Source of the DNA: Homalodisca vitripennis
Taxonomy: Eukaryota > Arthropoda > Insecta > Hemiptera > Cicadellidae
NCBI RefSeq assembly: GCF_021130785.1
Contig: NC_060213.1
Span: forward strand, 119,665,001-119,729,000
DNA length: 64,000 nt
Reading direction: 5' to 3'
Every line of letters begins with the position of its first letter. Positions within the stretch are counted from its first letter, which is position 1. Shown here piece after piece: positions 25,577 through 39,637 of the stretch. A model generated the notes under the pieces. The model ran no database searches and was not told the DNA's origin. It saw only the letters and a list, made by a program, of their open reading frames with translations. A program made the position numbers and the translations under genes.

Positions 25577-25797
25577 TGACGCCCTGATCTGTAAATAAGA
25601 GTTAGTGTGTAAATATTTACATCTGTAGTCATTAGCAATTATATATAATGTAAATTATATACATTATTACCTTGATACCTAACCAACAACATTACAACGA
25701 ATTTATAAATTCTATTACTTATAGTAAATATAATTTTGTTAATGACTACAGATGTAAATATTTACACGATAACTCTCATTTACAGATCAGGGTGTCA
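25577..25797. mobile_element. 221-bp MITE with about 60-bp TIRs
   Basis: The left terminus TGACGCCCTGATCTGTAAAT and the following bases through CATCTGTAGTCATTA are mirrored at the right end (TAATGACTACAGATG through CAGATCAGGGTGTCA) with about five mismatches in 60. The internal 100 bases are AT-rich and noncoding. TATA lies on both sides (25573-25576 and 25798-25801), fitting a TA or TATA target duplication as made by Tc1/mariner-like transposases. Long arms allow the whole element to fold into one hairpin. Confidence 0.88.
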
Positions 25798-25801
25798 TAT
25801 A

Positions 25802-26318
25802 ATTTAATTTTAGCTCTATACTGATTTCCATACCATTTCAATCTAATTACGATGATTGCAGTATTTTGTTTACTAATTATGTTGTTTTAAATCAATGCAA
25901 TAACTGTATTATGTATATTTTATTGATTGTATTTTTTTCTTTTTATATAAATATGTGGTGGTGTTATAACTATGATAATGGCACATCTAATAGTGGATTT
26001 AGTCTAAATTTACAAGATACTTTCCAATATTTTTAATTGATTTTCTAGATAGGTTGCAAAGCTACTGTAACATTACACACCATAGTGTTTTAATTTACAT
26101 CACGAGCCTTGCCAATTAGTTTTTAGGTCAATATTGTGTAAAAACACGAACACAACAAAATAAAGAATAATCCAGTTCGTGCCAGGTACTTAGCAATATG
26201 GGCTTTCCTAGCTTACTGATTACTAATTTGTCCACTCATTCTGTACTCTAGATGCGACAATGTGTTTTGCAGCTCATGAGCACTAAACCGTAGGTTAAGA
26301 GACAATAGAAGACGAGGG
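25802..26318. other. No gene seen
   Basis: AT-rich sequence without supported features. Confidence 0.4.
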
Positions 26319-26675
26319 CAGTATTTGTGGGTTGTGAGAGACACTGGCTGACAGCAGATGTCGTCTTATTGCTTGTCTAATAAATCTCCGCGTGACACAA
26401 GCAGTCTTATTTGTACATCACAGACATAGGATACGAGGTCATTATTTGTGGGTTGTGAGAGACACTGGCTGACAGCAGATGTCGTCTTATTGCTTGTCTA
26501 ATAAATCTCCGCGTGACACAAGCAGTCTTATTTGTACATCACAGACATAGGATACGAGGTCATTATTTGTGGGTTGTGAAAGACACTGGTTGACATCAGA
26601 TGTCGTCTTATTTATTGCTTGTCTAATAAATCTCCGCGTGACAAAAGCAGTCTCATTTGTCCGTAAAAGACACAA
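26319..26675 (+). repeat. 121-bp tandem repeat x 3
   Basis: Units start near 26319, 26440 and 26561 with CA(G/T)TATTTGTGGGTTGTGA. Each contains GACACTGG(C/T)TGACA, AGATGTCGTCTTATT and AATCTCCGCGTGACA. The first two are nearly identical; the third has a 4-base TTAT insertion and a diverged end. Reverse-strand frames over it are artefacts. Confidence 0.95.
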
Positions 26676-29065
26676 GTTTAGGAAAATTTACTATTTAATT
26701 TATATTCTTCCTTCATTAAAATTTAGTTTTCATAGGAAATGACATTAGGATTTATTTAATACAGAACAAAAATCGTACAAGTAGGATCTTTAGTAAAAAT
26801 TATACATATCATGTGTCATCATTAATCTCTAACAAAATGTAACTCTTGAAGTCTTTTAGCTAAAATTGTAATAAATCTATTTAAAATAAGGTTTTTTCAA
26901 GACATTTATAGTTCTCTCATGTTATTTAGTGTAAAAGCCTTTAAATGTGACAAACATAAATGTGTAATATATATTTATATATTTATTTAATGAATGTGAC
27001 TACCCAAGTATTTATTGGATTAATAGGGCAATGTATATTCTTAGTTCAGGTTGCACTATTCAACAATACTATTTCAGATGTATGAGTACGACTCCACAGG
27101 TAATCTTTTAAATTAAATTTGTACAATAACAGTTGTGCCAAATCGAACATCGTATCATTAACATTCCGATAACCACACCTAACAGTAGGAGAACAAAGTC
27201 TGTCCCCGAGTCCCTTGGGTAGTCGAGTATCCGTGTTGTGTTATAGAATACTAAACTACGAAACCTGTTCAAAATTGTTGTTACTAACATAACTTTATTT
27301 ATTTTACGTTTATGGATTTTCGAACTTTTTTATATTGTTCTCTATTTATTTATAAAGATCTTTATATTATTGTAAGATGAAAATATCATTCCCCTATCAC
27401 ATAATTTACTCAACAATGTATTGTAATAGTTTCACAGGAGGGTTTCTCTTCTGGCTGGTTTATACTTTCCAGTTGAACTCACAATGGATATAGCACAAAC
27501 GATGTGTCACTTTAATCTGGGCAACCTTATGGATGTCCAGAGGCGGCACTTCACTAACTGCAAAATTTGAGATATTGGTGTGCAAGGGTATATCGATAGG
27601 TCTATTCTATTACGGGAGATGACTATTGAAGTTGATAGAGATCCCTAAACGTTAAGAGCTGTTGCTAGCTCAGACATACGGGCGTGCTACTCTCTGCTTG
27701 CTTTAGCCGTAGAGACTGATACAGGGCTGGCTTTCCCTCCTTCCAGGGAGACATGACTGATATCAATTCCCAAAACATTTCCTCATGGATATTGACAAGA
27801 GAGGGCCCCTAACCCCAACCTTACCCAACCGAATATTCTGTAACTCTGGAAGCTGTGCAAAGGTCTTTTTATCACTAGTGCAGCTTCTCAGCTCCCTTTT
27901 GTAAGGGAAAAATGTATGTACTAACTATCAACATAGTTTTTAAAATAATGCACATAAAAACGAGAATGTAAACAGATGGTATGTACAAAGAGGTAATAGC
28001 TTCAACAAAAAATGTTCGGGACACAATACCTACAAAAATTCTTCCGTACCAATGTTTGAATACTCTTTACATTAATTAGTAAATTTTAACTTTTAAAACC
28101 TTTAACGTTGTTTAACTAAATTCAAGATAATTTTTTTCTTTAATATGTTGAAGTATTTTAAAAATATTGAACATCTTTATTCAATAGACTTTCCATGAAT
28201 TTAAATAATCCTTTCAAATTAGAATCTATTTCGTTGACGATCTAGTTTATTCAACAAAACATTTTTAAGATGTAGTTGTTCATACTTGTGCAACACTTAG
28301 TTAATAGTTGTAATCTTGTGTATAAATAGAGCCTATGTTGAAACGATTCAGATTATAAACAATATAATATAAACACTTGCTAATCATCTCGTGAATTTTC
28401 AAGGTAACAGCAATTTAACATTTCAATAGAGAGCAGTTATATCTGAGCTAATATACTATATATAATACAATTCTTGTATAGTCTTTCTTTTCATATATTT
28501 ATGGATGCTGAGGTTTTCGCCATATGCAGTTTTGTGAAATTTACAGTAGTAGTAGTACGGTTGCAACATTAATTTCACTAATCTAATACAACTAAACCTA
28601 GTGGTCTACCAGGCACGAGTTTGTTCACAACCACTACTCATAAGAAGGTATGAGAGATGATTCATTTTATTTTGAGCGTTGAACCCAGAAAATTCTCTGA
28701 TTTAAACAAAACACTCATGTGCTTCTGATTATTTCAAGCATTAGAGTTTTAAAATGTACCTTAAAGATGAGGCAAAATAAATAAAGCATCAGGTATTAAG
28801 GAGTCATCACGTATAAACTACTTATCAAAGTTATTGATGTGTCAAACTCAATACTTCAACATGGCAGCTACACATGAAATATACCTTTAATTTATTAAAT
28901 GAAGTTAAATTTATCTTAAACGTAACTGATTCTACTTCTTGGTAAGTGTATATAATCGCATGAATCTTTTACTTAGACACCGTTTCACCACAACTCGGAT
29001 GACGAACAACTCGCAAACTTATAATTACATTCCACCGCTGTAAACGTAATCAAAAAGTTTTACGT
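26676..29065. other. No gene seen; contains a family Z copy
   Basis: AT-rich DNA with short chance frames. The only internal feature I recognise is the repeat at 27760-27905. Confidence 0.4.
27760..27905 (+). repeat. Dispersed repeat family Z, copy 2
   Basis: Matches 7690-7860; the strongest block is GGGCCCCTAACCCCAACCTT followed by ACCCAAC, then a GGAAGC block. Low overall identity, ends undefined. Confidence 0.45.
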
Positions 29066-29067
29066 CT

Positions 29068-29140
29068 GTAGCCATACTGTAGCCAGTCTGTAGTCTATCT
29101 GTAGCCAGGCTATATTCTGCCTGTAGCCAGGCTAGACTGT
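29068..29140 (+). repeat. Short CTGTAGCCAG(T/G)CT minisatellite
   Basis: CTGTAGCC recurs five to six times at 10-26-base spacing, with CTGTAGCCAGGCTA present twice. Small, imperfect, noncoding. Confidence 0.8.
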
Positions 29141-32100
29141 CACTGAGACAAGTCAGGTGTCTCGTGTGCTCTCACAAACCCGAGTCTACTCTAAATTAAA
29201 CTTTTAACAGTATGATCGGAAACATAATAGCAAAATCGTAGAAGGAAAAAAGATGTAGCACGGGCTTAAAACGAAGACAATGAAGCGATCTAACGGAATA
29301 TCGAACAATTCGATAGAACGTAACAATAGGGTTATCGCTAGATGGACGGACTGGTATTTGATGTTTTAGAGTAAGATGAAGCTATGTATCAAATTTCAAG
29401 TCTCTAGGGCCTTCTTATCAGGAGTTATAAAACAGAGGGTTAGTTCAATAAATAATTTTATTCCAGCTTTAAAAAATCACCATCGCATTAACCTTGTACA
29501 AATTATTGTTAAAAACTGATTATAAATCTTTAATTTGATTATTAAGATGAAATACATACATGAAATTTACTTTTTTCGCGTATATAAGTATGGGCTACTC
29601 TACAATAATTAATTACTTAGAATCTCAAAATTGATAGATCTTGGTACGGTACGAAAGTTGCTATACCCTTGTAATAGTTTACATGCTTTGTTTTTAAAAC
29701 AATCGAATGTGTATGGGGGTATGTCTAAATCTCTTTTGTAAAAGGGTAACATGTCTTCCGTCAATTTATTTTACTTCAACTTATTTTTAATCCATATTTC
29801 TCTTGATATTGTTAGCCGGGACTGTACGTGATAGGTACAAAGGTTTTGGAAATTTAACTAAGATATCGTTAATGAAAAAGCTTACCCTAATTTAATTTAA
29901 AAAGTTCTATATTTATGTATAGCGAAGGGTGGTTGGTTTAGCTACATTTTCTATATTATACCCACGGCCATTTAATAACAGATTTTGTTTCGAATACGTC
30001 CTGTACAATAAACATAACAGAAAGCAATGAAAGATGTTATATAATATGTGAGAGATAGTGAGAGAACGCCTCCCCCAGCTATAACAGAGAGGTGAACAGC
30101 GTCCAATCCACTTTCACTGAATGTCACAATGCCTCGTTCATTCTGAACACCCAGTTACTATCGGGAACCTGGATGTAGTTAAACTCACATTCTCTGATAC
30201 GATATCTAAAGTCAACACTCATCTAAATTATTAAATAACAATTTATTTTAATTTTGTATCTACTTTTATTACACATATTTATACATGTTTAGAAATGAGT
30301 ATTCAATTTTGAGCTTCATCAGCACCATTTAAATTCATTTAATCATTTATATTATATAAATAATCAATCAATAACTTTAATTCAAACAGAATATGTGTTC
30401 AGTTTAAAAGATTGAAGGATAAATAAATTTCTTGACACAGACGGAATAGTGCTAGACAGTGATACACAGAAATATACAGTAACAACTCAGAAAACAGCGA
30501 AAAGGCATCAACAAAAATATCCAAAACGTCTTGCATCTCATTCCTCAGCACATACTTGCTTTCATTTGAAACGATCATGAAATTCATAACAAAATATTAT
30601 TAATGGTATTAAGTGCTCCACTGGGTAACCTGGATTTACAAAAATAAAAACTAATTATTTTACTAAATATAAACCACTGATATATAAAATGCAAATTTAT
30701 TGTTTAAAATAGTAGCTAGCTTTCATTTCATAGTGTTTAGAATAATAAAGTCAACACAAATGAAACAAAAATAAGATACATATTCATAACTTGGCACATG
30801 TAACACCCACGCTATATTTGATATATTCTAGGTACGGTTGTTTATTCTAGGTACACTCGATTACACAGTAGTGTTGAGAGTACTTGCTTGCTGAATACTA
30901 CTCACCTACACAGATCCCACTTTCCACGTACACGTACACTCTGATGTGGCGAATGCCATTACAGACTACTTGCATGCTAAATGCTATTGGTGATTTCATG
31001 ACTCTCCGACCTTCAATAATTGCACTTTTCTCTAACCAGATCAAATGGTAACAATAATATTGGTTCCCTATTTTATTAGGTTACTCTAGACAACACATTG
31101 TTCTGCAATCGATACAGCTTTTAATCATTTGGTTTTGGGCGTCAAGTGAATAAAATATGCAGAAGAAGAACAAAAGACAAGAAAATAAAAAAAATTGGTT
31201 TTTAACCGTGAAAACATATTTGAAACCGTGAAAACTTTCTAATTCACTAAGTAGAGTTCGAGCAGAAAATGAATGAACAATTCTGTGGAGAGAGTGAAAT
31301 TGTCAACTTTGATGGATGGTGGGATATCGGCTTGATTTATGTGGCTGCTGTCACTCATTGTACGTTGAAACTGTAAATATATAAATTTTTTGTCTAGTAT
31401 CTCCGTCACCTGTCGTCAATATTCGGTAACGCCTGCTCGTCTTTGGTAGCCTCATCTGCCTCTTGCAATTCGCTTATTGCATGTCTGTCTGCAATCTATT
31501 ATGTAAACGCTGTCTGTGTGAATATTGACTTCAGTAACAAGTGCGCTAAAAGTTCGCATCAATAACGCAAATGGCCACCAGCAAACAGTGACTGTCATTT
31601 CACGGTTACCAGAAATTTGCTTCTGATCATGGACGGATCTTAAAATACACTGTTAGATGTGCAACTAACAGATTCAGTACGACTTGAAATATTGCATATG
31701 AAGTAGTTCAGAAATAATAACTTATAATGAGATGCCGTGATAAGTGAAACAGAATAAGATAGTCCAACGGTGACAGTATTGCAGCTTACAAGCAATATTA
31801 TATTAAATTACTCCACTGCAAAAATTAGCGTTTTATAAGGCATTATTACTATTAGTTAATTCTGGCAAATCAATTTGAAATTTAGAATTTATCATCTTTT
31901 TCAAAGTTTAGCCATTTACAGGTTATCGAATATTTCATCCATATATTTAAAAGTTTGTTTCGGAGATGTATTATAGTTTAAGTATAATGCATTTATACAC
32001 GCGTGTAAAGCCGATTTTGTTTATTTACTGTTGCCTAGGACATGCTGCCAATTGGCAAGTTACTGTTAGATTCCTGCTTGGTAATAGGAGCCTTTAACTA

Positions 32101-34730
32101 CCGAGGCCTAAAGAATGGAGGGGGGGGTCGTTAGCCCACGGAGGGTAATTACTTTAACTTTGAGAGTCATGTGACCTCGGATAATGTGCCACTTTTTGTA
32201 ATTAGTGTTATAAGTTTACCGCCCTTTTATTGCAGCGTATGAAACCGGACTTTTTGACTCCTGGAATTGCACTCACTCCCGCAATGGTTAGTTAGTTAGT
32301 GGCGCTACAAACGTTAGTTTCAGTATACGAGTAAAAATAGCATTGTTCAACGACTCGTAAGGATTTTGGGTCTTTCCCCTCAAACATGTATCTAAAAGTA
32401 GAGGTTTAAGCAACGATTTTAAAATACGCTTAATTGCTAACACAATAACCTCAGGCATGTGTAAGAGAATTGGGTTTGCATTTCAGCTTGATGGAATTTA
32501 CATCAGGTATTGGCGTCTTTGGGGCAAAGTTAATGGGTTGGCTTTTTATTTGTATAGAGACTGTACATGGACATATGTAACTGTTATTGCTTGCTGCATG
32601 TCTTTGAAACTCGTGGTATTTCTTCTAATAGCTAAACGGTAAAAGATCTGAAATGTTTTAATCCTTTATCCAGTGAAACGACCTTTACCTTTAAGGGGTT
32701 TGTCTACATTCTACTTTTTTTTTTTAGTTTCAAAATTCATGTCTCCGTATGGTTTTGAATACGGCCTATAGATTCCAGTTTTTCTATAAACACCTAGACA
32801 CATTTTGGCCATAAGGCTGGGCCTCACAAACCGCCTGATAAGCCATTTTGTCTGTCACCCAAATATTCCGTATGTAAAGTTACTCTGTATATTACATTGT
32901 ACTTAGGTGAGGAGCGTTCAGTTGGATCATAGTGGTATCTAGGTAGTTAGCTTTGCAGCTATCTTAATGGACATTTTCCAGTTTAGGGGGCGTTTCAAAT
33001 GCTGTTAAGGGACATAAATACCCAAAATCTTACCGGTATCCTCTGTTGTAAAAGAAACTATAACGTTTAGTGAGGTGAAAAAATAAATCATTATAAATAA
33101 AAAATTAAAAGAATATCTTCAGATTTCGAGTACCTTTAATGTTGGGAATTTTACAATAAAATAAATAAAATATTGAAACTAATACATACAAGTTCTATCC
33201 TTAGTGTATATACAAATATTATACTTTTCCTAACCAATATATTTTCTTAACATATATTGAATTATTAATATTGTATACAATTAGCCTGAGTGATGGAGAA
33301 ATGGAACTGTTCCAGATACATCCTTGGGGAGGCAAGGACAAATTAGTCCCTTGTACCTTTCTCAGTGTCAGAATAGCTTTAATTTGCCAACAGCGGGTAA
33401 TTAATTAAAACAGTTACTTTGGTATGGTAAATACACAGCGCCGCGTGCAAATGTTCAAGCTTTGTTCTTGGTCGGGAGCGTTACCGAGGCCAGTGTTAAG
33501 TACGTTTGCGTTTATATTAGTTAGCACAATAATCCACATGCATCAGAATTTCCGGGTAGAACTTTGCATAGAATCTTGTTAAATTCTAGACATTGGTAAA
33601 GACATTGAGAACAGGTGCAACTACAGTGTCTAAGAGTTCGTACAGGACTCGTGTTTTGTGTATCAGGGGACTTTATATAATTATTTGGTATCCCACTGAG
33701 GTATTTACTTTATAACCACTAATAAGTAAAAGAACAAAAATGTTTAAAAACATGAAAGTTCTGTCACAGATTTTTTCTGAGTTAGAAGTGTAACATTTCG
33801 ACATTGTTAACAGCCTGAAATAGTTTGAAGTACACTTGTTACAAAATTCAACGTCTCTTAAGATACGGTTTGGTTGTTAAGCTTTGCCCAGGGTTTGAGT
33901 GTTTAGAGTGGACGGGTCTATAAAAACTTAGCTTGCAGCATTCAATGCAGTCATTCCTGTTTTAAAATTTCACGAGGTACAATTTTATAATACGTATTTT
34001 AAATATGTTTTCCAAAACTGCGTTAAGGTATTCGATCAATCATAAATTAACTTTGTACAGATAACAATAATTTAACTGGTCCATTATTTTCAAGTAACTC
34101 CAGTCATCCACATAAAATGTACAAGAATCGCTGGATTAATAATATTAATCCTACCCATTCACACCTACATATCAGTTCACTCACAGCACCAGTCTTCGAC
34201 TTGAAGAATTGTAAACATGTGAGTTTATACAATGCTGACAGTTCCTAGACTGAAATTTAATGTGATAAAAACACAATACAGATAAATGTATTCAACATTG
34301 TATCTAATTTGAAAACAAAACCAATTACTTTGGAGTTTGCAGTACTAATTTCAAGACTCTGGGACATTCATTGTTTTTGTACAGCAAACATTATGATGTA
34401 GCAATATTCTATTTATTATATTCTGCATCGCGTTCAAAGATTTCGGTACATTTGACAAGATTGTTGCTGGGACGATGTATGACTTTACTCCTTATTATAA
34501 TTGCTTGTATGTAATACTGCTCCTTAAAATACACGTAAGGAGCACAGTACCATCCAAGATGGAGTATTTATGGTTATTTATTTCCGTGGAAAACATGACA
34601 AGATTATGACGAATTTGAACTTTGTAAGCTTATATCAAGTCTACGTAAGTTGATGTCTTGATAAAAACACGAACGATGATCGTTAGAGAACGAGGAGGAG
34701 GTCGTTAGCTATGGTCGGTAACGGTGTTGG
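29141..34730. other. 5.6 kb AT-rich stretch, no gene recognised
   Basis: No frame above about 62 codons and nothing recognisable in translation. A weak family X 3' block (CAAATTTCAAGTCTCTAGGG) is at about 29388-29407. Confidence 0.4.
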
Positions 34731-34731
34731 T

Positions 34732-34744
34732 GGGGGGGGGGGGG
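34732..34744. repeat. Poly(G) run of 13
   Basis: Uninterrupted G run in AT-rich DNA; seen directly. Confidence 0.95.
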
Positions 34745-36429
34745 TGACCTCAATAAGGGAACGTCTGGAGGGAGTGAGTATTGTTCTTAAATACCTGGAG
34801 GTTTTTATAAATTATTATTAGTGTTCAACAATATCTTAAAAGAAGGAAGTTTACTCTTGAGTTTTAAGTAACTGTGGTGATATCTATTTTCATTTAAAAA
34901 TTGGAAACATAATAGAAATTAATATTTCACAAAGTGGAATAGCAAAATGAGATTACATTTACATTTCTATTAGAAGAACTTATTTGCAAAGCATTGAAAT
35001 ACTGGTTCATTAATAGTAAACAAGTATAGGTAGAATTATATTGAAACAAAGAGTTGTGTTTGGCTAGTGATTAATAGCCAAACTAGGTATTAATAGGTCT
35101 TATTAACTGACCATCAAATTAATATATCTATTGATGCAACTGAATAGTTTATTTATTTTATATTTAACTTAAAATGATTAAGAAACATTACATACAGGGT
35201 AAATCCATCAGAAAATTGTTATTGATTACATTGCGAGCAAAAGGGTTAATTAAAAACATATATTTGTTGAAAACTCAACTCAAATTTGTGGAAAATAATA
35301 ACGCGGACTTTTAAATTCAGCAGAGCCTAATATATCTTTTAACAACAACAATCATATGAAGTAACTCAAAGATGTGAATTAATAAAAGTCTGAAATTATT
35401 CCGTTATACCGTTCTCCAAATTATATAATTTCTAAGGCTACAATTAATTATGGTATTTAATTGTGTTTATTTTGGTTTAGTTTATAATATTTCATATTTT
35501 TTTTTGTTAGATCTCTTTAAAAATCTTTTATCAATGCAAAGGTTAATTTACACAGTACTAAATATAATTTAAGAAAGTGTGGAGTGTTAAATCATTATGG
35601 AAACCACATTATTGTTTTTTGCAAGTGACACCTGTGACTATTAAAGTCAACCATCACGTTCTGTCCCTGAAGGTTTATTAATATTCATATTTTGTTTACA
35701 CGTGAACTCTTTATAATAGGGATTAATTATAATTTGAGCATCTTTTATAACTCATTTCTTCAATCGCATTATTAGCAGTTGTTATCTTCATTGACAACAT
35801 TTCTATTATCAAAACAAATTTTATTAAATCTTTGGATTATAATATTTTAACTTACCGGCATTACTTTAGTAGTGGTCCACCATCTTCACAAGATCTTGAC
35901 TCAACTTCTTGGAAACTAATAGTTATAGTTTTTTTTTTTTAGTTGTCTTGAAGTCGAGATATTGTAAAAAATATGTTCAAAGTTGTACATTCAGGTTTGT
36001 TTTAAAGATGTTGTTTTAGGATGATACCCCGACACACAGGTTTCCCCGCCATTATCACAGTTGTTGCGCAAACTTGTTAAAATGGCATTAAAATAGTGAA
36101 TATAGCTAAATTGCTATTTTTTTTAGTTTGGCAAAATCTTGTCCGCGAAAAAATCAGCCAGTGGATAGTTTTAACACGGCAAATAATGATGGGGGCAACG
36201 CGTACCCCTCTGACGTTCATCATCTCTGGTTTATTGATTTGTATATTGCAAAATTTGTTAAGCCATTGTCCCCGGTGTTTATAGAAGTTTGCCTAAAAAT
36301 ATGAGTTGAGAATTGTTTGGCTAGGATACCCTAACGTTTCGCCATGGTGGTTAATACGTCACATTTAAAGAGAAGTGGGTAAAAGACTTTACGATTTCAA
36401 TGATGAATCCAAACATCACCGGTACTAGA
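34745..36429. other. No gene seen
   Basis: AT-rich with chance frames; a T-rich run near 35930 and another near 36115. Confidence 0.4.
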
Positions 36430-36432
36430 CTC

Positions 36433-36613
36433 GGGTAGAGGAGGGCAGAGCAGAGTAGAGTAGAGAGAGTAGTGTAGAGTAGAGTAGTGTAGAGTAGAGT
36501 AGAATAAGGTAGGGTAGAGTAGAACAGAGCGGAGTAGAATAGAGTAGAGTGTAGTATTATAGAGTAGAGTAGAGTATGATAATATAGAATAGTTTAAATT
36601 AATGTAGAGTATA
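36433..36613 (+). repeat. (TAGAG)n degenerate pentamer array
   Basis: About 180 bases of TAGAG/TAGTG/TAGAA pentamers, starting after a CGGGTAGAGGAGGGCAGAGC lead-in and fading into AT-rich DNA. Noncoding satellite-like sequence. Confidence 0.9.
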
Positions 36614-39600
36614 GTACATTTTATTTAACTACTTATACATGTTCTTCTTATAAATTCGTGTAGAATACTCTGAACAACAAAATGGCTTCTTTTGAAGAAA
36701 TTGTTTATTTAAAAATACTAAATAAATGTAAAAAACTTTATATATTATTAAACTAAATTGTATAATCCCACTCTTGCATTTGACGGGAGGATTATTAATG
36801 AATGTAATCCGTGTTGTTGAGGTCTAGGGATTTCGTTATACCGTCTGTGCACCGTATTCGAAAATGCACCTACAAAAAAGGTTGCTCCCATTATAATGAT
36901 ATACGGGATTATATGTGGTGACATTAACTGATGCTGAATGCAATGTTTTGTAAAGGAGATGTTCGGAATCGAAGATAGTCGTGGAAAACCAATTATCATT
37001 AAAACTGATGTTATCGATTTCAGGATGTTGATGGTTACTTTTACGTCCAGCTATCAGCACGCCACTAGAGTAAAGACATCGTCATAACTGAATCGTGGCT
37101 TTGTCCCAAAATCGCGTTAGAATATCTAACAACATTTTGCCATATCAGTTCTCAGAATTAAATAAATTCGTTATATGTTCAATTTCTATGAATTAAACTT
37201 GTCCAAATCATCCCATGTCCAAAAAAGCAAGTCATTTGGTTCTTATAAAGTTGTTATTGAACTGGTTGTAAAAACATTAATAACAAAATTCATTAAAAAA
37301 CAAATATAATGTTATTGCCATATTGTCCCCTGTAACATTGTATTTTTCCTCAAATGCAATAAAATAGCATAATATTACCTGGTAGTACAATCTTATATGA
37401 AACTTACCAGGCGGGTGGCAGCTTTTCACTGCTCTACAAATTTCTGCCCAGCGGGTGAAAATCGTCGTCATTATTCAGTATAACTGTAGTAAATTTATAA
37501 AATACGTTACTGAGCATTTTGTTTAGATTTGCTATCAGATCAACAGATTGGTAGATTCTGTCCTGTTGACACACGTTACCATTACAAGATGTTTGTATTT
37601 TTTTTTACAATATTAAAACAGAAATAGCTTTGTGAACCAAAATCAATACACAGTTCTCCTTTTCGACATACCTTGACGGAATGGGTTTATTGATTGCACA
37701 TATTATCCACAAACACAAGGATGCAAACATCCATGGATTATTTATTATGCTGCGTTTTGCATATGAAGACAAAACGTAGAAGTCTCACGCCCATAACTCA
37801 ATACAGGCCTAATACAACTATTAGCGAAATCAGGCACACCTCGACTATCAAACTCGGTTGAATGTGGTTTCAGTTGCTATCTTCACTGTAGTCTTAGTTA
37901 CTGTTTCTTACAGCTTCAGAGAAAGTGGCAACACTAGATTATAACATTGCCGGATTTAGAATTGTGTAAGAGAGGATTTTATCTCTCAGAGTAATTTATA
38001 AGCCTAGGGGGACACATAATAGAGTGAATGGCTTGGCGAGCTTGCGGCAGCTGTAACATTTCTAATCGTGATCTATATGCAATCTAAATGTGATCATACA
38101 CTAACAGTTTCAGCAAGCAATGTGGTGATATCAAGAGAAAATGCTGATGTTAATTTAAATATAGTTATAAGTTTGAATATCTGTCATAAGAAGTCAGAAA
38201 ATAAATATCGATTCTAATAGCTATAATATATACAATATAACTCCGGACTTATTTGACAGCTATAAATATGGTTTTATCTGTGCGACCAATAGAGACTTTT
38301 GTCATAAAAGCGCCAACACAACATTCGTGAATCCCTTTCTGCCTCAACAATCCACAGAAGTTGGCGAGTTCTAGTTGGGAACCCTTAGTTTCATCTGTGG
38401 AGTTAGTCGACTGATATCCCTAGTTAAGGAAAGTGCTTTTTATTAAAAAATACAAGATTTATATTTTTAAACCATGAATGTTTTAACAGTTTATAGTTTA
38501 TGACCAGAGCCTTTTTTAAGAAAATAAATGTATAACTGTATAATTTATAATATTCTATTCTGTTTAAAAATATAAAGAAATTATGAGGTTTTGCATATGC
38601 ATTGACTGTTATAATTTAATTCTCACTTTGAGAGAACTGTTGGATAAAAACGCATCTCTTTCATAAAATTAAAGTTTTCATCACTTTTTTTTTGTCACTG
38701 TGTACATCTGGTATAAATTAAAGGATTGGAAGTATTTAAGTCCTGTCTGGAACCATTCATAATACATTGACTTACTGTAAATATATAAACAGTTAATTGA
38801 TCAATTGGTTTATTAAATGTTACTTACTACATTTTAGTGTAGACTACTTCAGAGAAGAATCACCGAAGCTTGTGGAACATGTGTTTTAAAACTAATAAAG
38901 AATTGCATTTATAACGTTAATAGGTAGCACACTAAAATTTGAATCTGCATTTAACTTATTCTAGGAATATAACCGTGAGCATAGAGACTTGTTTCCGCTG
39001 AGGACGGAGGATGTCAAGAAAGATATTGAAGAGAAGTGAGAAGATTAAGAAAATGAGTTTCCGTCCCACACGCCTTATTGGAGCTTTTCTGATAATAAGG
39101 CGGGCGGGAGAAACTGGAAATTGTTTTTTGCGTCCTGACATCCCAAATAGTGTTTTTTTTTTAAAGAAATTTAGTAATTTTGAGTTACCCTTACAATTAC
39201 TTACTTTTTGGTTTCCTTACACTTACTTTTTTATGAATGTTGTTAATATTTGTGTCTTAACCAAACTGTTATATCTAGTACAACCCAGCATTTTAGATGA
39301 ATTAGAAAACTAAGTGCTATGACCTGTTTAGAAGAACATACAATATATGTATTATGCCAGCAGATAATAATCGTATATTTACGAGTGTCTTTATATTAGA
39401 ATATTATTTCATATGTTTCAATTTATAACTTTGGTATGTATTTACCACTATTTTAAAACAATAGAAATTAATACATTAATAACAATCTTAAAGTAAAAAA
39501 TAAAAATTAAATTAATTATTGTTAAGAAATATGATCATGTCAAAGATTTAAGGAAATAAGTCACTGAATGTCATACTCATCAACACTCTCTGATCCTGAC

Positions 39601-39635
39601 GTCGCTATAATATCATTAATGTGGAATACAAACCA
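36614..39635. other. 3 kb AT-rich stretch, no gene recognised
   Basis: Short chance frames only. The frame of about 100 codons at 39011-39313 overlaps an equally open reverse frame and has no recognisable motif. Confidence 0.4.
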
Positions 39636-39637
39636 TA

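Noticed and set aside
39011..39313. 100-codon plus-strand frame
   Set aside because: No recognisable motif, overlapping open reverse frame, no repeat or splice support.
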